Origin: Bacillota bacterium
Lineage (GTDB): Bacteria; Bacillota; Clostridia; Acetivibrionales; DSM-2933
Direction of reading: 5' to 3'
Assembly: GCA_023441845.1 (NCBI GenBank)
Contig: JAEZNF010000100.1
Span: forward strand, 1-8,047
DNA: 8,047 nt
Shown here: positions 1-5,192 of the stretch, one piece after another
How positions within the stretch are numbered: the first letter of the stretch is position 1
How the letters are laid out: each line of letters opens with the position of its first letter
Made by a program: the position numbers and the translations under genes
Notes under the pieces: model-generated
The model's database searches: none
What the model was told of the DNA's origin: nothing
Seen by the model: the letters and a program-made list of their open reading frames with translations, nothing else

Positions 1-187
1 CCTCGTATATTGATGCCGCAGCCTTTATGTACCTGTAAGCCTGTGCGAACAGCCTTCCAACTTCTTTATTGTCGTTTAATACGCCTTCCTTGTTTGCACG
101 GATGCCCTTTTCATCCCAAAAATCCCCCAGATGAATTATTTCATCCACTGCACCGGGATTTTTTGGGTCGACAACATGTGGTGCGGT
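1..187 (-). CDS. PRK06851-family P-loop ATPase, downstream fragment of an interrupted gene (partial, runs off left edge)
   Basis: Read on the minus strand from the 13-bp repeat, this gives TAPH followed by VVDPKNPGAVDEII and a further charged helical stretch ending AYRYIKAAASIYE. I recognise it as the continuation of the PRK06851 family, whose members carry a DGTAPHV-(V/I)-(D/E)-PK-x-PGAV-(D/E)-E stretch about 95 residues from the N terminus. There is no start codon or ribosome site here: upstream of the repeat the frame soon meets a stop (203-205). The missing first 95 codons lie on the same strand at 4583-4299. Joining the two at the repeat is exactly in frame and makes 153 visible residues of a family that is usually about 365 long. 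The remaining C-terminal part is outside the window. The precise role of the family is not known to me. The fragment cannot be translated unless the intervening element is removed. Confidence 0.85.
175..187. repeat. Left attachment site core (attL-type), direct repeat copy 1
   Basis: This is CATGTGGTGCGGT, identical to 4298-4310 in the same orientation, with different bases on either side of each copy (174 A versus 4297 T; 188 C versus 4311 T). It marks the left junction between the ATPase gene and the inserted element. Read on the minus strand it encodes the T-A-P-H of the ATPase. It is inferred to be the crossover region of the serine recombinase encoded in the element. Confidence 0.88.
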
Positions 188-261
188 CTTTTTAGCACAA
201 ATTTACCATTTATATTTAATAAGTCTTTAAAATTTGTCCAATGACAATGATTTTTTTGACT

Positions 262-290
262 TTGACTTAAATCTTTGTATATGTTATTAT
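262..290 (+). promoter_or_regulatory. Sigma-A promoter for the SLH/L,D-transpeptidase gene
   Basis: TTGACT (262-267) and TATTAT (285-290) are 17 bp apart, and a TG two bases before the -10 hexamer (282-283) gives an extended -10. A second TTGACT lies six bases upstream (256-261). Transcription would start near 297, leaving a leader of about 90 bases. The promoter lies just inside the element, so the cargo gene does not depend on host transcription. Confidence 0.6.
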
Positions 291-388
291 GTATTCTGCA
301 TTTGTCAAATGTACGGGGTCGTAATGTGTAATGTTTTTTAGAATACACAGGAAAAGAGTTTTTTTGTTTACGTTTTGGGGGTATGGTC

Positions 389-1735
389 ATGTCAGGTATT
401 AGAAGTACTATTTCCTATCGCAGGGGCTTCTTCAATAAAAAAATACTTTTATTAATCATAATAATTTCATTTGTTATGAATCCGGTATGTGCTCCAACAA
501 CCGGCACGGCCGATGCAAATAAAGAATTCAGCGATATAAGATCAAATGATTGGTTTTATCCGACAGTAATGAAGTTAGTGAATTCAGGCGCGATATCAGG
601 TTTTCCGGATAGGACCTTCAGGCCTAATTCTCCCATAACCAGGGCTGAATTTGTTAAAGTCCTGATAGACGCTTTAAAAATGCCTATTAAGAAGGGTTAT
701 TATTACACTGATACTAAAGACCATTGGGCTTCAGATTATATATCTACAGCAATAGTCAAAGGTATTGTTTCAGAGAATGCAGCCAACGATGTATTTATGC
801 CCGACCAATCAATAAACCGTCTTGACATGACAAGAATGATGTTATCAGCTTTGAAAGTTGAGAGTGTTGAAGATGAAAGCCCGTTTGTCGATATTTCTGA
901 TGAAGCGGCTACCTCTGCTTTTAGTGAATGTCTGGTTATGGGCAGTATGGATAACGGAAACAGATACTTTTTCCCATATGAAGATGCAACAAGGGCTGAG
1001 GTAAGCGCAGTCATAATAAGGGCTGTCGAATATAAAAAAAATCCGGAGGCTTATAAGAAAAAGGAGCTGTATGATATGCTGGTCAAACCTTCTGCTGTTA
1101 TGGCCACGGTAACTAATAATACAAAACTGTACTCTAATTGCTCTTTGTCGTCCAAAGCTATCGGAGCGCTTGAAGCAGGCACAAAAGTTGAAATTATATA
1201 TGGTATTTCGGCAAAATGGTTCAATATTTCTACCGGAAACAAGACGGGTTGGATTCAAAGGAGTGCGCTATATATACCCGCCGATCCACCGACAAATATC
1301 AGCAGGATGACGGCAGAACAAATGGAGGGGTATGTTAATTACAAGGGCTTTAAGAGCAACTCTCCGTATTTTGTCTGGGTTGATATTGACAGACAGATTA
1401 CAAATGTTTTCTTGGGAACCCAGGGAAAATGGAAGCTGAATAAAACAATGGAGTGTTCAACCGGCAAGAATGAGACTCCGTCAATAAGAGGTTTATTTAC
1501 AATATCGCAAAGAGGAAAATCGTTTTATAATCCCACATATGGAAGCGGTGCAAAGTATTGGGTCAGATATAATAACGATTATCTTTTTCATTCTATCGCT
1601 TTTGATAAATATGGGAATATCAAGGATCCCACTTTAGGGAAAAGAGCATCCACTGGCTGCATAAGGATGTCGGTTGAGGACAGCAGCTGGTTCTACAATT
1701 ACATTCCAAAGGATACAGCTGTATGGGTGTTCTAG
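389..1735 (+). CDS. Secreted SLH-domain L,D-transpeptidase (SLH x3 - SH3 - YkuD)
   Basis: This is a cell-surface enzyme predicted to form 3-3 cross-links in, or attach proteins to, peptidoglycan. Residues below are numbered from the ATG at 383. They are: a basic N terminus with a hydrophobic signal segment at 20-35, probably cleaved near ADA (43-45); three SLH repeats at about 48-100, 108-158 and 165-217 that would bind secondary cell-wall polymer; an SH3-like domain at about 236-298; and a YkuD catalytic domain at about 325-450. The catalytic Cys is C426 in STGCIRM, with H403-S404 as the likely His and Ser partners. The usual SHGC histidine is Thr here, as in some relatives. I prefer the start at 389 because GGGGG at 377-381 is 7 bases from it but only 1 base from the ATG at 383. 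The gene is the only evident cargo of the inserted element and points away from the interrupted ATPase gene. Confidence 0.9.
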   Translation: MSGIRSTISYRRGFFNKKILLLIIIISFVMNPVCAPTTGTADANKEFSDIRSNDWFYPTVMKLVNSGAISGFPDRTFRPNSPITRAEFVKVLIDALKMPIKKGYYYTDTKDHWASDYISTAIVKGIVSENAANDVFMPDQSINRLDMTRMMLSALKVESVEDESPFVDISDEAATSAFSECLVMGSMDNGNRYFFPYEDATRAEVSAVIIRAVEYKKNPEAYKKKELYDMLVKPSAVMATVTNNTKLYSNCSLSSKAIGALEAGTKVEIIYGISAKWFNISTGNKTGWIQRSALYIPADPPTNISRMTAEQMEGYVNYKGFKSNSPYFVWVDIDRQITNVFLGTQGKWKLNKTMECSTGKNETPSIRGLFTISQRGKSFYNPTYGSGAKYWVRYNNDYLFHSIAFDKYGNIKDPTLGKRASTGCIRMSVEDSSWFYNYIPKDTAVWVF

Positions 1736-1833
1736 TCCGGTGCATCTCAAATACATCAATAAGGAAAAATATAGACAACAAATCCTATTGCGCTATATTT
1801 ACTCGCCTTCATAATGCCCAATTTTTTTATTAT

Positions 1834-1931
1834 AGATAAACTTTTATAATCTGATTTATCTATTGCTCAAAAAGCGTTAAGACATCGCTATTTTTCGCAG
1901 TGGTTGCATTAGGGTATAAAGTTGTTTGTTT
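1834..1931 (+). repeat. Small inverted-repeat unit, copy A (98 bp)
   Basis: This copy aligns with the reverse complement of 2075-2161. Its best part, 1857-1897, matches 2109-2149 reversed at 38 of 41 positions; the next 37 or so bases match at roughly three quarters. The ends are AGATAAAC and AAGTTGTTTGTTT, a decayed form of the 13-bp terminal repeat of copy B. Compared with copy B it has about 10 extra bases near its left end. It looks like a non-autonomous MITE-type element. Confidence 0.65.
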
Positions 1932-2074
1932 TTAGGAAAGCTGCAATACATTTGAAATTGTATCATTTGTGTATTTGCTCAGAGACAACATTCCATAAAA
2001 AGTTGTTGTAAATTGATAATTCGTTATAACCTGGACAGTACATTTAAATATATTTCATTTTTCATATTTATTAA

Positions 2075-2161
2075 AGATAAACAACTTTAAACCTTATAGT
2101 AACTATTACGAAAAATAGCGATGGCTTAACGCTTTTTGAGTAATGGATAAGTTGTTTATCT
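2075..2161 (-). repeat. Small inverted-repeat unit, copy B (87 bp)
   Basis: The unit is bounded by a perfect 13-bp inverted repeat, AGATAAACAACTT at 2075-2087 and its reverse complement at 2149-2161. It is the inverted partner of copy A, 143 bases away, and the two could pair as a long stem. No coding capacity is seen. The perfect ends suggest that this is the less decayed copy. Confidence 0.65.
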
Positions 2162-2323
2162 AAAAATCAAAGTCTGAAAGTTGCATAGATAATCTAAAGG
2201 GTTAAGTTATCAGATATAGAAGGACTTACCGATATATGCAAGGATCTAAATGGAATATATAATTTTGGCACAGTTATGATCCATATGGATAATTAAGATA
2301 AAATGAAATCTTTAAAACATTAA

Positions 2324-2350
2324 TTGGACAAAAACTCACCTGAATATAAT
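2324..2350 (+). promoter_or_regulatory. Candidate promoter for the small gene and recombinase
   Basis: TTGGAC (2324-2329) and TATAAT (2345-2350) are spaced 15 bp apart, shorter than ideal. A second TATAAT at 2361-2366 has no good -35 and lies too close to the ribosome site. I found no clear sporulation-sigma promoter here, so if excision is developmental the control may lie elsewhere. Confidence 0.35.
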
Positions 2351-2379
2351 TAAAAGCAGGTATAATTTGGAGTGAGTTT

Positions 2380-2517
2380 ATGAAAAAGAAGTTTGATTAC
2401 ATAGTCGAAGAACATTTTAAAAGTATTGGCACGGATGAATTTGAAAAAAGGAAGAAAGTTTTAGAAGATATAATTGTAAGTATTATTAAGAAGGAAGAAA
2501 TGAAGAGAGTATTATGA
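2380..2517 (+). CDS. 45-residue charged protein, candidate excision accessory factor
   Basis: The ORF runs from ATG at 2380 to TGA at 2517 and gives 45 residues beginning MKKKFDYIVEEHFKSIG. GGAGTG (2369-2374) is a ribosome site 5 bases before the ATG. The product is highly charged (about 12 Lys/Arg and 10 Asp/Glu) and probably helical, with no Cys and no membrane segment. I recognise no family. It is encoded on the same strand as the recombinase, 140 bases upstream of it, inside the element. Large serine recombinases need a small partner, the recombination directionality factor, to excise; SprB of SPbeta, at 58 residues, is one example. Size and position make this protein a candidate for that role, but this is inference. 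A small unrelated regulator is the alternative. Confidence 0.55.
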   Translation: MKKKFDYIVEEHFKSIGTDEFEKRKKVLEDIIVSIIKKEEMKRVL

Positions 2518-2537
2518 TAAGGCTCGTTACAGGCCAA

Positions 2538-2635
2538 GGGGCTGTTACAAAATGCCTCTTAGCCACATTATTTAGTACAGGATTTAAAATTCCGGTACCG
2601 GATATAGTGGTTAAGCGGCATTATGCAACAGCCCC
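2538..2635. repeat. 98-bp MITE-like imperfect inverted repeat
   Basis: The arms 2538-2564 and 2609-2635 match at 23 of 27 positions and have the ends GGGGCTGTT and AACAGCCCC, which resemble insertion-sequence termini. The 44-base centre contains a perfect 12-bp palindrome, TCCGGTACCGGA, at 2591-2602. No clear target-site duplication is visible. It lies wholly between the small gene and the recombinase, so any transcript from 2324 onward would carry it as a large hairpin. Confidence 0.6.
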
Positions 2636-2650
2636 CATGTTTTTGGGGGG
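2632..2650 (+). promoter_or_regulatory. Hairpin covering the recombinase ribosome binding site
   Basis: CCCCC (2632-2636) can pair with the GGGGGG (2645-2650) that serves as ribosome site for the ATG at 2658, across an 8-base loop. Most of the same C run (CCCC, 2632-2635) also forms the end of the 98-bp inverted repeat, where it pairs with GGGG at 2538-2541. The two pairings exclude each other, which would make recombinase translation depend on upstream RNA folding. No function is shown. Confidence 0.4.
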
Positions 2651-2657
2651 ACTTTAA

Positions 2658-4235
2658 ATGGCCAAAGTTGCAGTCTATTGCCGCCTGTCTGATGAGGATA
2701 GAAATAAGCTTAAGGCATCGGATGATTCCGAAAGCATACAAAACCAAAAGAATCTTCTTGTAAAGTATTCTCTAGAAAGGGGATGGGATATATATAGGAT
2801 ATATTCTGACGACGACTATTCAGGTCTTGATGCAGACAGGCCCGAATTCAACCAGATGCTTAAAGACGCGGAAGATAAAAAATTCGATATCATTTTATGT
2901 AAGAACCAGGCCAGATTTACAAGGGATATGGAGCTTGTAGAAAAATACCTGCACAAAAGGTTTATTGAATGGGGGATCAGGTTTGTCGGTTATAGTGACA
3001 ACTGCGATACCGATAACATGGGGAATAAAAAGCAGCGGCAGATAATAGGTCTGACCAATGAGTGGTATTGTGAAGAAATTTCGGAAAACATAAAGACAAT
3101 ACTTAACCTAAAAAGGAGCAAAGGCCAATTTATAGGCAGTTTTGCTTCATACGGTTATATGAAGGATCCAAACAACAAAAACAGGTTAGTTGTAGATGAA
3201 AATGCGGCTCGTGTGGTTAGAATGATTTTCAACCTGTATCTCGAAGGCTATGGAGCGCAACATATTGCCTGTATTCTTAATGAAAAAGGGATACCAAATC
3301 CTGCAAAATACAAAAAGGAGACGGGACTAAATTATAAGAATACAAGTAAAATCGATGACCAAGGCCTATGGAATAAGACAACAGTCAAAAGAATACTGAA
3401 AAATGAGATTTATGTTGGAAACATGGTCCAGGGAAAACGGAGAAAATTGAACTATAAATCAAAAAAGGTGATTGCTGCACCTGAAACCGAGTGGATAAAA
3501 GTTTTGGATACACATGAAGCGATTATCAAGAAGAGCTTATTTGATGAAGCTAAAAGACGTATGGATCTAAGGCAAAGAAGCACGGGAGAGGGTAAGGCGC
3601 ATATGCTTGCAACAAAAGTCATATGTGCAGACTGTGGCAGTACAATGAATAAGGTAACTGCATACGGTGAAGGCGGGGTATACTCATATTTGAGGTGCAG
3701 GATGCACACTACCGGTACGGGAAAGAAGATGTGTACAAGCTGCTCAATAAGATTGGACGCGCTGCAAAGCCTGATTATAAGTAAATTGAAAAGCTATTTT
3801 GCTGCTTACCTGGATGATGTCAGGGTTTTATACAAGCTGCAAGCTGAAACTATGCCTGATGAAAAGGTAAAGCACCTTAAAGTTGAGTTAAAGAATACCG
3901 ACTACTGGATTTTGAACAATTCAAAGGTCATGAAATCCCTCTACATTGATAAAGTTAACGGTATAATAAACCATGATCAATTCCTTGAATTAAATAAAGG
4001 TATTTTACTTGAAAAGGATGGTTTAAAGAGAAGAAGGGAGAACATAGAGAAGCAGTTGAACGAGTTGAATGAGAAATCATATAATACTTACAAATGGACC
4101 GAAATTATAAGAAAGTACCTGGATATGGAGGCTCTGGAGAATATTCCGTTGGGTGATTTTGTGGACTTTATTGAAGTGGGGAAAAGGGATAAAACAACAG
4201 GAAAGCAAAGGGTTAGCATTCACTGGCTTTTTTGA
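2658..4235 (+). CDS. Large serine recombinase (site-specific integrase/excisionase)
   Basis: This 525-residue protein has the full large-serine-recombinase layout. The resolvase-type catalytic domain is at about 3-145: nucleophile S11 in VYCRLSDED, the DDYSG motif at 52-56, R61, and arginines R86/R89 in ARFTRD. The Recombinase domain is at about 156-270. A zinc ribbon at about 320-365 uses C323, C326, C347 and C359 or C362. A charged coiled coil lies at about 440-475. The length is normal for the family and no key residue is missing, so it is probably active. The ribosome site is GGGGGG at 2645-2650. The gene ends 62 bp before the right repeat, the usual place for an element's own integrase. 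It would recombine the two 13-bp repeats by cutting at a central dinucleotide, excising the element or integrating its circle. Confidence 0.95.
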   Translation: MAKVAVYCRLSDEDRNKLKASDDSESIQNQKNLLVKYSLERGWDIYRIYSDDDYSGLDADRPEFNQMLKDAEDKKFDIILCKNQARFTRDMELVEKYLHKRFIEWGIRFVGYSDNCDTDNMGNKKQRQIIGLTNEWYCEEISENIKTILNLKRSKGQFIGSFASYGYMKDPNNKNRLVVDENAARVVRMIFNLYLEGYGAQHIACILNEKGIPNPAKYKKETGLNYKNTSKIDDQGLWNKTTVKRILKNEIYVGNMVQGKRRKLNYKSKKVIAAPETEWIKVLDTHEAIIKKSLFDEAKRRMDLRQRSTGEGKAHMLATKVICADCGSTMNKVTAYGEGGVYSYLRCRMHTTGTGKKMCTSCSIRLDALQSLIISKLKSYFAAYLDDVRVLYKLQAETMPDEKVKHLKVELKNTDYWILNNSKVMKSLYIDKVNGIINHDQFLELNKGILLEKDGLKRRRENIEKQLNELNEKSYNTYKWTEIIRKYLDMEALENIPLGDFVDFIEVGKRDKTTGKQRVSIHWLF

Positions 4236-4283
4236 TATCCAGGGAATGCCCTTAAATAAGTATTTGCACTTTTTTATTTGTGT

Positions 4284-4583
4284 TTAAAATACTCTTTCAT
4301 GTGGTGCGGTTCCATCTAAAAGCGCAACCCCGATAGATGGTATTACAACGCCATCCAAACTGTTATTATCGCTCGAACAGTGCATAAATTCTATGTCATA
4401 TCCCTTTTCCTGCATTTCCAGGCCGATTTTTTTCATGAAAGTGGATTTTCCGACACCGGGCCCCCCTTTAATACAAAAAATCCTGGTTGCCTCTTCCTGC
4501 CCTAATATGTACTGGTAATAGCTGAAGAATCCCTGGGATGTATTACCACCAGGGAACATATGCCTTATCTTTCCTTTTGACAC
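4284..4583 (-). CDS. PRK06851-family P-loop ATPase, N-terminal fragment of an interrupted gene
   Basis: The first 95 residues belong to the host gene: MSKGKIRHMFPGG, a Walker A motif GGPGVGKS at 40-47, then HCSSDNNSLDGVVIP and ALLDGTAPH. Only the last four residues (ERVF) and the TAA come from the inserted element, so as it stands the gene makes a 99-residue stub with a Walker A motif but no rest of the fold. The start is GTG at 4581-4583, with GGAGGG (rc of 4591-4596) 7 bases upstream. Excision at the 13-bp repeat would replace ERVF by VVDPKNPGAVDE and continue into 175-1 on the same strand. PRK06851 proteins are predicted nucleotide-binding ATPases of about 365 residues found in Firmicutes; their biochemical role is not known to me. 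A sigma-K-like promoter lies upstream. Confidence 0.9.
   Translation of the reverse strand: MSKGKIRHMFPGGNTSQGFFSYYQYILGQEEATRIFCIKGGPGVGKSTFMKKIGLEMQEKGYDIEFMHCSSDNNSLDGVVIPSIGVALLDGTAPHERVF
4298..4310. repeat. Right attachment site core (attR-type), direct repeat copy 2
   Basis: This is the second perfect copy of CATGTGGTGCGGT. On the minus strand it encodes TAPH at codons 92-95 of the ATPase stub. In the reconstructed circle junction, the imperfect arms 4276-4291 and 187-202 (13 of 16 matching) flank this core symmetrically. That puts the centre between 4300 and 4301 and suggests TG as the crossover dinucleotide. Confidence 0.88.
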
Positions 4584-4624
4584 TAAAAATCCCTCCGTTA
4601 GAATTGATATTTTGAACCTATTAT

Positions 4625-4651
4625 TAAGATATGCAGATAGGCGGGTTATGT
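4625..4651 (-). promoter_or_regulatory. Sigma-K-like (late mother-cell sporulation) promoter for the ATPase gene
   Basis: On the minus strand, CACA with its AC at 4651-4650 is followed by 16 bases and then GCATATCTTA (4634-4625). This fits the Bacillus sigma-K consensus as I know it: mACm, about 16 bp, gCATAnnnTA. Transcription would start near 4617, and GGAGGG follows at 4596-4591, giving a leader of about 35 bases. I see no comparable sigma-A site for this gene. A chance match in AT-rich DNA is possible. Confidence 0.45.
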
Positions 4652-4832
4652 GATGAAATATAAGCTTAAGCCAGCTACGGCCGAAACATATAGATCCTTT
4701 TGGCAGCGCGGTTATGTGATTGCCTTTATATACATAAATAATTTAATACATGAAGATGAGCCTTGCCGGATTAATTTAGGGTAAACTGTATTACATTTGT
4801 TTAAGTTTTTTAGCATGGATGTTGCTTTTTTC

Positions 4833-4860
4833 TTGACATTTTACATTTATTTAACATAAA
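4833..4860 (+). promoter_or_regulatory. Candidate promoter upstream of the SLH remnant
   Basis: A perfect TTGACA (4833-4838) is followed after 16 bp by CATAAA (4855-4860). The -35 is good and the -10 poor. It points at the degraded SLH coding remnant and may be a relic of that gene's promoter. Confidence 0.3.
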
Positions 4861-4929
4861 CTCAATACGTCAACTTATATGAGCGTTTGACAAATTGAGT
4901 ACAAGTTTAAATAAATTGTACTTTGCTGA

Positions 4930-5145
4930 ACACAGTACCTTGGTAAACTGCCAACCTGTGATAGTGCAAAAAATATCTCCGGATTTAAAGATACTAATGA
5001 GATTCCGGAATTTGCATTTGGGGCAATTACAGTGTTTGTAAAAGCCAGCATTATTAACGGAAATAACGGGTACATTTTGCCAAAAGCCGATTCTAACCGT
5101 GCACAGATGGTTCAAATACTGTATCAGCTTCTTTCAAAGCAATGA
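4930..5145 (+). pseudogene. Remnant of an SLH-domain surface protein (C-terminal piece)
   Basis: The plus-strand frame from just after the stop at 4927-4929 to TGA at 5143-5145 encodes 71 residues. The last 53 form a recognisable SLH repeat: FKDTNEIPEF, then a helix ending in VKASIINGNNGYILPKAD, then SNRAQMVQILYQLL. That is the order of the SLH consensus: aromatic-D start, G-I-x-G, P, and a TRA-like S-N-R-A. No ATG with a ribosome site precedes it, and the frame is closed upstream, so only the end of a once larger SLH protein survives. A terminator follows at 5168. It lies 620 bp outside the element, whose cargo also has SLH domains. A shared origin is possible, but the residues visible do not look especially close. 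Confidence 0.7.
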
Positions 5146-5167
5146 TTTAGGGAATTGTTTGTGAATT

Positions 5168-5192
5168 TTGCGTATATACGCAATATTTTTTT
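5168..5192 (+). terminator. Rho-independent terminator after the SLH remnant
   Basis: The perfect 16-bp palindrome TTGCGTATATACGCAA (5168-5183) folds as a 6-bp stem with an ATAT loop and is followed by TATTTTTTT. The T run is on the plus strand only, so it serves the SLH remnant. It overlaps the stop codon of the convergent hydrolase gene. Confidence 0.65.

Larger units (their letters stand above)
1736..2379. other. Non-coding interior of the element
   Basis: There is no convincing gene in this 644-base AT-rich stretch on either strand. Its left half is dominated by two inverted copies of a small repeat (1834-1931 and 2075-2161). A weak AT hairpin just after the transpeptidase gene (AAATATAG 1767-1774 with CTATATTT 1793-1800) lacks a T run, so I do not call a terminator. 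The right end holds a candidate promoter for the small gene at 2380. Confidence 0.6.
175..4310. mobile_element. Skin-like integrative element with serine recombinase, inserted in an ATPase gene
   Basis: The element is bounded by 13-bp direct repeats, so excision would remove 4,123 bp and leave one repeat. It carries a large serine recombinase 62 bp from the right repeat, a 45-residue small gene, an SLH/L,D-transpeptidase cargo gene and non-coding DNA with inverted repeats. I see no phage structural, conjugation or replication genes. Removing it restores a conserved in-frame coding sequence in the host gene, the signature of sporulation intervening elements (skin in sigK) and of cyanobacterial nifD-type elements. 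The repeats alone do not show whether excision is developmental. A simple integrative element that inactivates its target is the alternative. Confidence 0.85.
4584..4929. other. Intergenic region upstream of the interrupted ATPase gene
   Basis: No gene is seen here. The stretch holds the ATPase ribosome site (4591-4596), a sigma-K-like promoter (4625-4651), an 11-bp direct repeat GGTTATGTGAT at 4644-4654 and 4710-4720, and a plus-strand candidate promoter (4833-4860). The rest is unremarkable AT-rich sequence. Confidence 0.55.

Noticed and set aside
136..390. 84-residue minus-strand frame at the left edge of the element
   Set aside because: It overlaps the promoter and start of the transpeptidase gene, has low-complexity basic content and crosses the attachment site. 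No ribosome site.
389..505. Lipoprotein signal at the N terminus of the transpeptidase (Cys in NPVCAP)
   Set aside because: The residue before Cys is Val, not Gly/Ala/Ser, and Pro follows soon after the Cys. An ordinary signal peptidase site near ADA is more likely.
845..1258. 137-residue minus-strand frame within the transpeptidase gene
   Set aside because: It lies wholly antisense to a well-supported gene and its composition (Cys/Phe/Ile rich) looks like a shadow frame.
2198..2296. Open plus-strand frame ending in GTVMIHMDN and a stop, possible tail of a lost gene
   Set aside because: Only about 32 codons, no ribosome site and no family I recognise. The length is expected by chance in this AT-rich DNA.
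4236..4265. Hairpins after the recombinase (AGGG-AATG-CCCT, then AAATA-AG-TATTT) as a terminator
   Set aside because: Both stems are short and weak and neither is followed directly by a convincing T run.
4870..5115. Minus-strand frames of 66-81 residues over the SLH remnant
   Set aside because: The plus strand shows a clear SLH repeat, which explains the open antisense frames. No ribosome site.
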